From Tigriopus japonicus (taxonomy: Eukaryota > Arthropoda > Copepoda > Harpacticoida > Harpacticidae): DNA of 64,000 bases. The notes under the pieces are model-generated. The model was not told where the DNA came from. It saw only the letters and a list, made by a program, of their open reading frames with translations, and did not search any database. The DNA lies in the NCBI GenBank assembly GCA_010645155.1, contig CM021318.1:9224897-9288896 (forward strand), given 5' to 3'. How positions within the stretch are numbered: the stretch's first letter is position 1; each line of letters begins with the position of its first letter. Shown here in pieces: positions 46,740-59,602 of this stretch. Both the position numbers and the translations under genes were made by a program.

Positions 46740-49036
46740 ATGAATGGAGGAAGTGTGGGAATGGATTTGCTGTACCAAGTTCGACGTTTCGCCGACCTCG
46801 ACCCAGTTCATATCGATGGGTTCATTTTTAAACTCCATTATTGGTTCACTTCCACGGCGCTTTTCTCGGCCAGTTTGATCTCGTTTGCCAAACAATATTT
46901 TGGTGATCCCATCGAATGCATATTTGTAAGTGGTTCTCCGTCAATTTCATACCGTAAGACATTGAACAATCCTTAAAAAAACACTTTTCTGGCAATTCCA
47001 AACTTTGCACTAGATTCGACATAAAAAGGATCGCGAGAAAATGTTACAATGAATGGCAAATGTAGAAAGAAACTTTCCCACCAAAAGCTATCTGAATGCT
47101 TTCAAATCATTGTTCACTTTGGCTCAGATCTCTTCAGGTGCAAAATTTCAAATTCCCATTCATAAGCAATAACGGTGTCACGAATTCACAATTGAAGGAT
47201 GCGAAACATGGTGCTGAGATCAAAGCTGTGGATGCCTATTGTTGGCTACATTCCACGACCAACTTGGATACGGGTCTCATGCGGAAGCTCAACACACTGC
47301 CCAAAATCCGGAATCCGTGTCAAGGCTATCCAATGGCTGACCACGACATTGACACCCTTTATTACCAATGGGTGCCCTTCTTTCTGTTTTTCCAGGTAAT
47401 TGTCGTGTTTGACTGTCTTGAACGTGGGCACCAATCTAGCTAGCTTGTGGCCGATAAGGGGATGAACGAAAAAGGGGCCTTTTTGTTCAGTTTTGGGCTT
47501 TGACACTTGGTGTACTACATAGCTTATTGATGAGCTAGCTAGCTAGCTACCCCTCGAAGTGTTTGTGAAGAATGTGACGCTTCAACAAACTTGGTCTTCA
47601 AGGATACAAAAGGTCACAAATTGTCAGAGGGACACGCTCAACAAAAGCAACTTTTCACCAACTCGGCTAAGATATATTCACATTCTTTTCAAAGTGTTCA
47701 ATGTAGTGAATCTAATCATGTTTCTCCGTCTATCCTTCAACCCAGCCTCTCTCAAAAAAAAAGCTTGAAGCCAAAGGACAAGGAGATCCAATAGGCACGC
47801 ATACATTTTTCATTTCCACACTCACCCCCAAAGGGATCCATTTCAGGCTCTGATATTTCGGTTGCCTTGGAACTTGTGGCGTCATTTGGAGGGAGGTAAA
47901 ATGTCGGAATTCGGCTTGGAGGCCAAGCGCCATCTTATTCCCGAGCAAACGAGTGAAAGTTTGGCCTACCAATATGCGCATTTCTTCAATGGCATCCTCC
48001 ATCATAACAATATCTACTTCTGGCAATACGTGTTCTGTGAGTCCTTGAATGTGTTCATCGTTTTCGGCATGATCCAGTTGACGGACAAGTTCCTCAACGG
48101 CCGTTTCATCGATTATGGACGGAGAGTGTGGGAGTTCTATTGGTCTTCGGAGAGCTACCGAGCCGATCGAATGAACCCCATGTGTTCCCTCTTCCCAACT
48201 GTCACCTCGTAAGAGCATCTTGATTTATTCAATATTTGCGATAGATTTGGCATAACCTGGGCCAGCCTTGTTGGTTTGTATCATAATTCATTTGGGGGTT
48301 GCAGGTGTCAATTTCCTTCTGGAGCTCTGACAGGAAACCTTAATGTGGACCATGCCATGTGCGTTTTGAGCCTGAACATAATCAATGACAAAATCTTTCT
48401 CATCGAGTGGTTCTGGTTCATCACTTTGGCTTTCATGTCGCTGATAGCTTCATTTTGCACCATCCTCATCATAATCTGTCCAAGATTCAGACGCTTTCTC
48501 ATACGGTAATTGATACGTACATCAAAAACTTCAAAAGACCAAAGTCTCACAAAATTTAGAACTAACAGAGTATTCGAGTCCATTCGAATCAAAAAACAAA
48601 ACTCAAAAACAAAAATCGAGAGTATGTAACCTTTATCGAAAATGCCATTACTGGAGCCTGTTCAACTAAGTTTAAACCATCGAACTCTTGCATATCTTTC
48701 TGGTTCATCTCCTGATTTTTAGGTCGAAAATGAAAAAAAAATACAGAAGTACCAATGCTTCTGGATCGGGCTTATAGCATCGTCTTCTTTCATCCATTTA
48801 CTCATTTCAGGATGAAATTACGCTCGTTTGGTGCTCAAGACGTGACATTGATCAACCAATTGCTGACCAGGTGCTATGTTGGAGACTGGTTCATCCTGAA
48901 TCTCTTGGCAAAAAACACCACAGCCTACATGTTTCGTCGGATTATCAAAAGCCTCGCGGAGATTATCAAAGAACAAAGGATCAGCAAAACGGCCACCATC
49001 TCCATGGAGAACCTTGAGGTGAAGAACGGGGTATGA
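46740..49036 (+). CDS. Innexin (gap junction subunit), 410 aa, five exons
   Basis: Four-pass membrane protein that forms invertebrate gap junctions and hemichannels. Exons are 46740-46925, 47138-47395, 47847-48208, 48305-48505 and 48811-49036; phases are coherent over 411 codons. The family signature YYQWVPFFLFFQ sits at 137-148 at the start of TM2. The first extracellular loop has the expected cysteines (AYCWLHST, NPCQGY). The second has MCSLFPTVTSCQF and MCVLSLNIINDKIFLIEWFWF leading into TM4. Innexin N termini usually begin about nine residues before the HID/HVHID motif region. Here PVHIDG follows either of two ATGs (46740 or 46761); the second gives the more typical length and a good context, so the first seven residues are uncertain. 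No innexin subclass can be assigned by eye. Confidence 0.95.
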
Positions 49037-49351
49037 CAGTTGCCGAAGGCTGAAGAACAACAACAACATGCGGGGAGATTCGGAGCACCATCGGCAGCTG
49101 CCATTCCCGTTCAAGCGGATATTAATGTGGTCTATTGGTGGGATGATGAGAGTGGTTCTAGCTGAAGAAATATATATATAAATCGAGCACCCCGTTTATC
49201 CTAAAGCACATTTTATTACATTTAATAGTAGGAGAAGACATGGCCAGGCCAGTGGAGTCCTAGAGGAGTTTGGGACTTGGCCAGGAACATCCTTGGGGGC
49301 TGAAATTGGGGAACCAGACATGTCGGTGAGGTTGGGAAGCATCCTTAAAGT
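49037..49351. other. Spacer between convergent innexin and protease genes
   Basis: About 315 bases between two convergent genes, presumably their 3' UTRs. An ATATATATATAAATC tract lies at about 49170-49185. Confidence 0.5.
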
Positions 49352-50722
<1,371 letters not shown>

Positions 50723-51570
50723 GTTGAATAGTTGATTCGCACGATTGCAGTTCACTGGGCATCCAAAATGATCCCTCGCTCTTTTAAGCCCGAAAACAAT
50801 AGATAAGTGTCTTAAATGTGCGCATTGCATTGATGATAAAGTTGCCGTCGAACGTTTCGAAGTGAAGTAGTTCATTACCGGTATGTAAGCATGCCTCTCA
50901 GTTAATCTTAAATGTATTCAAGAAATAATTTCGGCTTTCGAGTACAATTTGAAGTTGTGAAGAACGAAAGGTGTCATTTTTTTGCCGGCGTCAGCCAAAC
51001 CTACGTTGACCAATTCATCGTATTTTTTCACACTTTTCGCAAACAATGAAGCTTTGAAAGGAGTTAAAGATATTCTGTGATTTCATCTCAAAATAACTCC
51101 CATTTGTTAAATCATGTTGCATAAGGGCAAGGGCAAACAATTCCAAAAAGATGAGTATCATGAAAAGTCATGTAAAGATGATTGCATGATTACTTTTGAG
51201 ATTCGTTGTATTCAACATTTCATGATTTGGATGCGTTGGTGTTTAGTTATAAATTCTCGGTAGTGACGTACAAAAGATTTCATGTGAGGATGAAAGGGGG
51301 GGGATGACTAACCCATTATCTTACAGAAGGGTGTGACTTTTCACCTGGAAGAAGTTAAAAAGCTTCCCTCAACATCGTTCCAGAGTTCAAGAGGGCAATC
51401 ACCTTGGCTAAATATTTAATTTACTCCGTCGAAATATTCCGAAAAAAAACCGTCTTATTGTCAAAGATATCGACATATATTTCTTCTCACACTATACTCA
51501 TCCCAATTGTGGCACAAGACATAGTCTTCTTATTAAAAGCTCTCGTTATATTTAGCGATAGCAATGCGGA
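50723..51570. other. Intergenic, no gene seen
   Basis: Upstream region of the protease and downstream region of the next minus-strand gene. An open frame continues upstream of the protease start, but its composition is not that of a signal peptide, so it is taken as 5' UTR. Confidence 0.4.
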
Positions 51571-52065
51571 TTAAGCCGGCAAACCGCGATTATTCCTCAG
51601 GTTTCGCTTGCTGGATCCATCCTCCATGTCAACATCATTCTCTTCGTCGTCTTCGTCGTCGCCAGTTTTGGCGTTCGAAGAGACGCTCAAGTTACTCGGA
51701 TGACTGGCATCCGTGTCCTCGAAAGTAGAACTCAATACTTCAGAGACAGCCCTGCTAGGTCGACTGACCGACCGACCTCGGCCTCGGCCTCGAGAACGAC
51801 CTCGGGACGAAGCTCTGGCTCTCACTTGACGTGGCTGTGGTTGTTGGTGATGTTCTTCTTCGTCTTCTTCGGGATTGGCAGGGTTTGAGTCTCGTAGCTT
51901 AGTCCGTCTTCTGGAACTGGCCCGAGTTTCAGATTCGGCTTTTGAGCCTTCCATCTCGCTCTCCGAGGCGTTTCCGTTCTTCGATGGTCTCAAGGGACTC
52001 TTTTTCTCCACAGGTTCTGACTTTGGGGGCTGAAGCGGGAACTTCTTAAAATCTCTTAGTGACAT
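51571..52065 (-). CDS. Small low-complexity nuclear-looking protein, 164 aa
   Basis: Single coding exon with an ATG at 52065. An acceptor-like TTGACAG lies 9-10 bases before the ATG, so a spliced 5' UTR is possible. In order it shows a short N terminus MSLRDFKKFP, a Ser/Glu/Lys-rich stretch, a run of acidic residues, QQPQPRQ, an RGRSRGRGRGRS tract of RG/RS repeats, and a Ser/Asp/Glu-rich acidic tail (DDEDDEENDVDMED) ending KRNLRNNRGLPA. No folded domain is visible. The composition suggests a nucleic-acid or histone-associated role, but I do not recognise a family. It lies 298 bases downstream of, and in the same orientation as, the BTB/AT-hook gene; I treat it as separate because that gene has its own stop. 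Confidence 0.6.
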   Translation of the reverse strand: MSLRDFKKFPLQPPKSEPVEKKSPLRPSKNGNASESEMEGSKAESETRASSRRRTKLRDSNPANPEEDEEEHHQQPQPRQVRARASSRGRSRGRGRGRSVSRPSRAVSEVLSSTFEDTDASHPSNLSVSSNAKTGDDEDDEENDVDMEDGSSKRNLRNNRGLPA

Positions 52066-52363
52066 CGGGTTTGTTCTGTCAATGCCGTCTGTTATATTTT
52101 TATATAAGACACAAAGATATAAGAGTTTGTCTTGGCTTTAAACTTAGTTTTGCCGATATACAGGAAAAATGTTTGTGCCGACCGACAATATTCTTACAGC
52201 GACTTTTCATAGTCTTTGGTAGACCTTCACTCGTGCGTTAGCAACAATTACTTTGCCAATAAAAATTACCCGGAGATACATGAATCCCTTGAAACTCAAC
52301 GCATTACTAAAAACTTAGTTGCCAATATTCAAGAATCTATATAGCTTGATATGTCAAAGGATT

Positions 52364-55311
52364 TTAAGAAGTTCCTGCCTGAATGAGTTCCACATTCGAG
52401 ATTTCTTCATCGATGGGATTGGCCAAAAAATCTTGTAATTCCTTGACATCCCAACGTTCAATTTTCTTGGGCGTTTCGTTTTTTCGCCGATTGGGCGTGG
52501 AGGCACGGCCTAAAGAGGGTGTTGGCGTAGATGTAGATGAAGACCGCGAAGGATCACCCAGTAAATCAGGATCTTTGCCCTGTCTCTCTTCATTCGATTT
52601 ATTATCGGACGATTTAGGGGAGGTGGCATCTTGAGATTGGAACGGTTTCTTTTTTGCGGTTCGCTTTGATTTGGGTCCAGGTTTTTGGCTTTTCAACTCA
52701 TCTTTGTCCTGGAAGTAAATCCGTTTTGAAGGAAAGCTACCCTAAACATTTAAACACGAGACCGTTTCACCTGGAGGTTTGTTTGAGGAGGTTCTGGTTC
52801 TTCATTGGGCGCACTCTCCATAATATCAGCGGGTGGAACCTGACTAGTGACCTCAGTGGGATTGGGATCTTGGACCATGTTCTTGGATGTCTTCCTCTTT
52901 TTGACCATTTGAGACTCTTTCACGGATTGTTTGTCGTTCGTGTTTGGATCCAAGGCATCCATTGGCTCTTTCCGTTTTCGTCCGGGTTTAATCGGAGAAA
53001 AAGGAGGGTCATTATCAGATTGAAGAATGGCAGAGGGGTTCGTCTCCGGTTGAGCATTTGAAAGTGGGTTTAAGTCGATTTTGACAACTTCTTCTGGGAT
53101 CGGAATCTTCCTCGGTCGACCACGCTTTTTTTTGCCAGGATTCGGAACACTGGGTGCTTTGCTCTTTGGCAGTTGTTTCTTAAACGGGGTTTTCATCCCG
53201 GGGCGAGATTTGGGCTTCGCTTTAGATTCATTGGAGTTAAAGGTTCCACTTTCGAATTTGGTCAAAGCGTCTCTTGATTGTAATTGCTTGGAAGAAGACG
53301 GAGAAAGTTGTGGAGGCAGATTTTCTTTGGCGGATAGGGTGGTCCAATCGATTTGCAATTGTTTTGCAACTCTTTCAACCCTTTTCACCTTTCGCAAGGG
53401 CAAATTGGCTAACTTTTCCGGATTGAACAACAAACTGATCAAAACGGAGAGATCTTTTCTTTTCACATCGGGCATGATGACCATTTTCAAGTGATCATAC
53501 CAAGGAGCATTTTGAAGCACGTTGTACATGAACCTATATGATAATATGAGACAAACATGGTGAAATGAGTGGAATAACGGAAAGATAGTGTTGCATTACC
53601 TGGACATGGAACCAATGAGAAGACTGCTAGAGGTCATGGCACCATCTCGGCAAATGAGTTCAAGGTCGTGCAGATGTGGACGGTGCACCAAATCTTTCAT
53701 TTCGCGAGTCAAGACTCTTTGATCATAGCCTTGATAACAGATCTTGAAGCTTTTGGTGGGGTCTTTAAATTTGTTCTTATCAATGTTCTGAAATAGATCA
53801 TCCTCAGTCTCATCCGCGGAACTTTCATATTCATCCGAAGTTGAATCGTGATCTTCTTCGTCCTCATCCTCGTCTTCCGTTTCCGTTAATCCACCGTCTT
53901 CGTCAGATTCAAGAAGACTCTCATCGTCCATAATACTTTCTTCGTTGTCATCGTCATGGTTTTTACCTTCATCCTGAAGCTCGGAAGCGGGCTCGGGATG
54001 GGCCGGCGTTTTGTCTTTGTCATCCATATTCGGATTATCGTCGGTCGGTTTGGTTAACGGTTGGTCAGCCAGCGTTGGCGGTTCCTCTTCGTGCATAATG
54101 GGGACATTGTCGGGCGGAAACGCCTCCGTAACCGGCTCCAAAATCGGTTCTCGACGGCGGTGGGCTTGAAACATTTCCGATGGGGACTCACTCGGCCGAT
54201 TCAGCGTCGACTCATTCCGACTATTCCCATCACCCACGGGGCTCTCATCGGGAAATGCCGGCGAATCCTCCACGATATCGTTGTCATCAAACTGAATACA
54301 CATGACTTTGGGCGGGGTCACGGGCTCATTGGGGTTGAGCACCTCCAAAGGGGGCAAAGGAATCAGGCCTTTGCGTTCGAGATGGCCGGAAGAAGACGAA
54401 GGAGGAAGAGGAGGTGGAGGAGGAGGCGGGGCTGGCGTATACGACGTCTGGGCACACAGGATGTTGGTATTGGCCCCGGGGCTGACCACATTGACCTCCG
54501 CCTGCGAATACAGATCCGTTTCTCGGGGCAATCTTTGGCGAATTTGATGAGGATCGGGCCGGTCCAGAGCGTGAGGGGCTGATGGCAGGGCCGGTCGGAC
54601 CGTATCTTCACGACGCGCCACACAAGCTTCACGCGCTTGCTTCAGCAAATCCGGATGTTTGAAGCAAACCTGAAAATAGCCAATGGGACTGAAGAACATT
54701 TTCAGGGGTGGGCTGGTCGCTGTCAACGGGTAAAAAGAGCGGTGATTTATCAATCATGGGGCAAAACCAAAGGGTCTGAAGGATACCCATCCGATCAACG
54801 TATTTCTCGTTCAGCGAGTCTAACGAGTTCAAAGTTTGATCGGCTATGTTCCTTTTCTACAAGGTCTACTGGAGAAGCATCAATTTTTGCGTTATAATCA
54901 TGGCTTGGATTTTGTTTCCATTTGGCTTTACAAAACAAAAATTGAGAGGTGAAGATGAACAATGACGCGTGTTCTCGATGGATTTCGTTTCTTTCTTTTC
55001 TAACCCGTCCCGCCCGTTTTTACCTGGATGGTTTTTCGTTTGGCGGGTTTGTCCATTTGCAAGAGATCGTGAATCTTGATGAGCATTTGCGAGCGAAACG
55101 TCAACGAGCAAGGAAAAGCGCACCCGCATAATTTCCCATTGCGATCCTTCTTACAGATGCTGCAATACGAGGCCAGAAAATGGTTCAATTCCACCTCGAT
55201 CTCGGCTTGAGTGGTGGTGCAATCCGGGATTTGGCAAACCACCGGCGAAGAGCCCGTACCGGACACCGATCCCCCACCCCCTCCCCCTCCCCCTCCACCG
55301 CAATTCATCAT
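52364..55311 (-). CDS. BTB-like, AT-hook nuclear protein, 821 aa, four exons
   Basis: Minus-strand exons are 55311-55024, 54669-53600, 53533-52771 and 52708-52364, phases 0, 2 and 0, total 822 codons. N-terminal order: Gly10 tract; a cysteine cluster (CQIPDC, CSICKKDRNGKLCGC, FPCSL) that looks zinc-binding; a proline run (APPPPPPPLPP); a long Asp/Glu-rich disordered stretch. A BTB/POZ-like fold then spans the exon 2/3 junction (HDLELICRDGAMTSSSLLIG, then SRFMYNVLQNAP and VLISLLF). Behind it comes a basic C-terminal half with a canonical AT-hook core (KKRGRPRKIP) and repeated KRKEP/KKRKTS basic patches. This combination resembles BTB transcription factors of arthropods that bind AT-rich DNA, but no zinc-finger or psq/HTH domain follows. 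Orthology unknown. Confidence 0.8.
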
Positions 55312-57988
55312 GATTCACTCGAAGGATACGAAGAATCGCCGGGTCAAAACGGGCTAAACTTTCGAGTATTTTTCGCTTGGACAATCGTCGACACTCACAC
55401 TCATCATAACAAGCCGACGGCTAACTCAGGTTGGCCAATTTGGAACGCTCTTTAGTTCAGACCAGTTCATTTCACGATCGTGAAGCTATAGTAGGACGAA
55501 AATGGAGAGGCAAATAATTATAATAGAAAAAGGTAAACGAGATGAATTAAGATTTTGAACTTTTGTCGATGAGGACGGAATAAGACTGAAAAATTTGTTA
55601 GGGGATGGCCCATTAAGATTTGAATAAGCAACGCTGATTCCGCCCGTAAGCATCGTGGCTAGGCCGTCCGCCCACCGTGGACTCGGAAAGACTATGGACG
55701 GATATTAGACGACAGCTGATGCCCCGAAGCGTAGTTTTAAAGAAGTGCACCAACCCTAGCAACAATCAAAAACAAAAAATTTGAGTACCACTATCTGTAA
55801 CGTGCAAAAAGCCAATGTCACAAGGTCTCCTTATTTTCTTGGCTACTTTTTAAGAGAATTTGAAGAAAAAAAAACCTAAAACACGATATTTCTCATTTCT
55901 TAAAAAACATTGCAAATCATGAAAGGTGTAAAGTGATTTTGGCGTTTTTAGATTTCGCTCTTTTTTTTCTCTCGAAGAAGAGTTCACTCTTTCAACTCCA
56001 AAATTTGCCTCTAAACTACTGATGGGAAATTTCGAGCTTTGTGGGGCTTGATGCCAGTTCCTGGTCGGCATCATCATTTTTTAAGTCGGCATTAAGGTTT
56101 TCCAGAAGAAAGGAATGTGACGGTGCCTTCCACAAATTTACACTCCAACGTGATTCAGAATTTTGAATAAGAAATACAAAATCGATCAGACTGAACATTT
56201 GAAATTATTTATCTAAGCTTTCTCAAATGTAATGTAATAATAATACAAATATAAATATCAGTTAACAAATATTACATAATTTGGTACCTCCCACTGAGAT
56301 CTATTAAATAACTAGTGATGTGTTTCGAACCAGGAGTACTGCCACTTTTTGCCTCGGAAGTTTATCGCTGTTAAAAAGGGCAGGTTGTATAGAACTTTTT
56401 GAAAAGACCTAATCAGGAACCAATTTGGCAACGCTCGATCTAGTTCGATTTCGAGTTTCATCAGTAGTTACGCTTATGTAAAGAAGCTCATGGGAAAGAA
56501 GCTCTAGCTTTAGGCTATGTAAGTAAGTATGGTAATGTATGTCTCATTGATGTCAAACCATTGGTTGAGGTGCTAGATCCAATCCCATCCAACTCAAAAA
56601 GGGCGTTTCATTAAGTCAAGGATCACTGAAGACCTGGATGCCTTGGCTCTTGGCAAAAGTCGTTTTTTTTTAAATTCTGTGAAAGAATCTAATCAAAACA
56701 GTTGTCCGAGTGGCAACTCGAAGCTCACATGCTTAATCTCAACTTGATTGACTGAAATTTGTGTTAGTAAGGGCAATTTAAAGCACTTAGCATAATTTGA
56801 AGTAATTTTTCCGACCAACATTTGCACCTACAATTGTCCAAAAAGACGATTGTGGGGTTGGTTCTGCGCCTATCTATTGCGACGTTAGCAACTTTCAAAA
56901 TATTGCTATGCAACTAATTTGGGTGGAACACAAACTGCCCATGAAAATTAGCAATTTTTATTGTGACCATATTACCTTGTGACCTCTTTAGGGTACTTTT
57001 TACTTTTTCGTGACTTTTTTATTTTGACCTTTCTTTCCCCTGACCTTTAGTGTGACCTATTTACTGTGACCATTTTACTTACAATTGCTTTTGAAGGTAC
57101 ACTTGAGACCTGATTTAATGATAGGATTTTCAATTTGTCCCAGATGGCGGCAGGTTTTTTTGCATATACAACACTTGTTACGCGTATGCGGTTGTGAATG
57201 ATATAACGCAAATGCCCTTTGTCGACATTTTGGCATTCTTGGTTCATTTTGGGTAGGTCCTTTTGTGCATTGACCGACCATTCATGAAGTTTTCTCAAAT
57301 TTTCCTAAAATATTTTTCTAGCCTAAAAATCGAGAAAATAGATTTTTTTTTCGAAAGAGCCAAAATATCGAAAAAAAAAGAAGAAAACTGGGGTAATATT
57401 TTACATGTTGAAAAATGTGGTTCAAGGCATCTAGGCTTTGATATTTGTAGCGCTGCGATATCGGTTCTTCACCAGATTTATGGGTCAAAAAGCTAACCAC
57501 AACCTGACAACCTTCGAAACACATCAGTCACTCACTGTCGTAGTCACTGACTTCAGTGCGCAACACATCAAAAGACGGACGCAATACTCATCACGCTTCT
57601 CCACGAAACCTCTACTGTTGAGTGTTGCCTTAGGATTAGGGTTGCCATCATTGTCAATATCCGGAGCGTTTTATTGGCCAAGCTGGGATAAATTGGCGAC
57701 GAATCGGTTACCAATCCAACGTTACCTTTTCAATAATCGCATGACTCTCGCCCGAACCCAAAAAGGTTGTCCGATATACCTTACTTATCCTTTGCCGCCC
57801 GATCTTGAACCCTCTGACCTTTTGAATCAAAACACGCTCGGCCGCCCTGTTTCGGAAGTGACAACCTTTTGTGATTTTCTCCCAAGACCTCGTTCGATAT
57901 TTCACCATTTCCCCCTAGCTTTTCTCGTTGCGGTTGGTGCCGATTGGCAGCATGTCCGGACTGATTGCGCCCGTGATTCCCCCGCAAC
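55312..57988. other. Divergent intergenic region
   Basis: 2.7 kb between the divergent BTB gene and the small membrane protein gene. It should contain both promoters. No further gene or recognised repeat. Open frames at 57438-58118 (+) and 57902-58186 (-) overlap the next gene's first exon in other frames and are not supported. Confidence 0.4.
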
Positions 57989-59522
57989 ATGTCCGCGTTG
58001 GTGCCCTATTTTAACGGCTCTTGGTGGTTGTCGTCGTCGTCTTTGTCTTCTAGCTCTTCGCATCCTTCTTCTTTGGCTTCTTCGGATGGTTCTTCGCATC
58101 CGTTGGTTTTGGGTTTGAAGTCGTTGGCCTCTGATTGGGCCCAGAGTTTGCAGTGCTTTCTCGAGGATTCCACGCTGATCGCCCAAAACATCTCGAACCA
58201 GGTATGTGCGCGCAACATCATGCCGAAAACCCAGCCAGCCAGCCAGCGTACACGCCTATGGAGAAGGTTTTCGCCCGCTTGTACTATGAAATCGGGTAGT
58301 TAGCCGCTGTTGACCTTCGAGATGAGGGAGGGTATCATCACAAGCGAGGCCATCAGATCATGATGACGTCAGTCTCGATGGCCTTTTATCGAAGGCCATA
58401 GGTCTGACCAACCGGGTCCAAGCGTGAAAATGTGAAATTTGGCTTAGTATTGTTTCCGAGTTAGGCCTGGAATGATATTGCGGGAAGTAAGAAAAAAGTT
58501 AGGGAGCTCCGGGTCCTCATATTCCCAACGGGCCGTTTAACCTTAAGCCTAAAATGGTCCTTATACTACATAGGTTTGTGACACACGTCTTTTTATGGAC
58601 AAGATTGGGCGAAAAACGCCGCTGGGCTCGGCCGAATCCGAGATTTTCCCTATCTCGAAAAGTTCAGGTGCGCTCTGCCCGCGATTGAGACTAAATATCG
58701 TCATGTTAGGGATGCAATAGCGTTACATTTGATAAGGCTAGCGACGAAATGCGATGCCTAGAAGCTGATTACATTTTATTATTAGAGCCACTCATTTATT
58801 TTGACCGAGCGTGGGCAACTCAATCTGAATTCATTTTTATGAAAAGATCCCCCTCCGTCACTCCAATACCGTTGATCAAGTTTCCGCCAATGAAAATGTC
58901 CGAGGCACCCACTTTCGTGTCTTTTTTTCGATATCCACCACTGCCTTCTTAAGGATTTGTTTTCAGCCACTAACACCCAAAAGGAGCCTTCACATTCTGT
59001 AAGCCCCGTTTCTAAGAGATCAATACCTCGAAATGTGTGCCACGGACCACGAGAAATATTTAAAAATTCAAATGAGGTGTCCTTATTTCACGACCAGTCC
59101 AAGCCTGTTGACCGAGTCGGCTCGTTTGTTTTTCCACCTATAGCCCGTCATCCGAACAACGATGAAAATGTTTTAATTGCGCAAGATTTTGGCCGCCAGT
59201 GTGAGTCGAGTAATAATAAGGAACTCTTACCTCGTTTCAGTTGATTTCCGGGAATTTCTCGTCCGTGTGGGACATTTTCGGACCCGAATCCCGTGATTTC
59301 GTGACCAACCTCGAGCTGACGGATTTCCAGTGGAAATTGGTGTGGGAATTCTCGCTCATTCTCTTGGGTAACGCAGTTCTCGTGATATTGGCGTGGCGAA
59401 TCTACGGACCTCGTATCATTCAACGTTTCTTCAGTCCTGGTGGACGCAAAGTTTTGCAAGATTTACGCCTCTCCATGTCAGAGTTGAAGTTGCCCAAAGA
59501 GCACGATTTCAAATATAAATAG
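57989..59522 (+). CDS. Small single-pass membrane protein, 164 aa, two exons
   Basis: Exons are 57989-58201 and 59241-59522, joined in phase 0 (NISNQ|LISGNF), with GT-AG borders and a 1039-base intron. A Ser-rich N terminus (SSSSLSSSSS and similar) is followed by SDWAQSLQCFLEDSTLIAQN. Next is an acidic segment with DIFGPESRDF and WKLVWEF, one transmembrane helix (about 104-123, FSLILLGNAVLVILAWRIYG) and a basic cytosolic-looking tail ending KEHDFKYK. The positively charged flank after the helix suggests the tail is cytosolic. I do not recognise the family. It lies 80 bases upstream of UBXN6 on the same strand, so the UBXN6 promoter must be very short or shared. Confidence 0.7.
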
Positions 59523-59602
59523 GAGTCCAATTTCTATTCCTAGTCAAACGGGATAACCGTTTTTTTTAATCCACCCAAAGAAACCCAAATAGCCATACAA
59601 CC

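Noticed and set aside
47730..48218. Minus-strand ORF of 162 codons opposite innexin exon 3
   Set aside because: The plus strand is plainly innexin coding sequence.
53081..54582. Plus-strand ORFs opposite the BTB gene, including Arg- and Gly-rich frames
   Set aside because: They are antisense to low-complexity acidic and proline codons of the BTB/AT-hook gene, which biases the opposite frames.
57438..58118. Plus-strand ORF of 226 codons
   Set aside because: It overlaps the first exon of the small membrane protein in another frame, begins in intergenic sequence and shows Arg/Leu/Cys-rich chance composition at its end.
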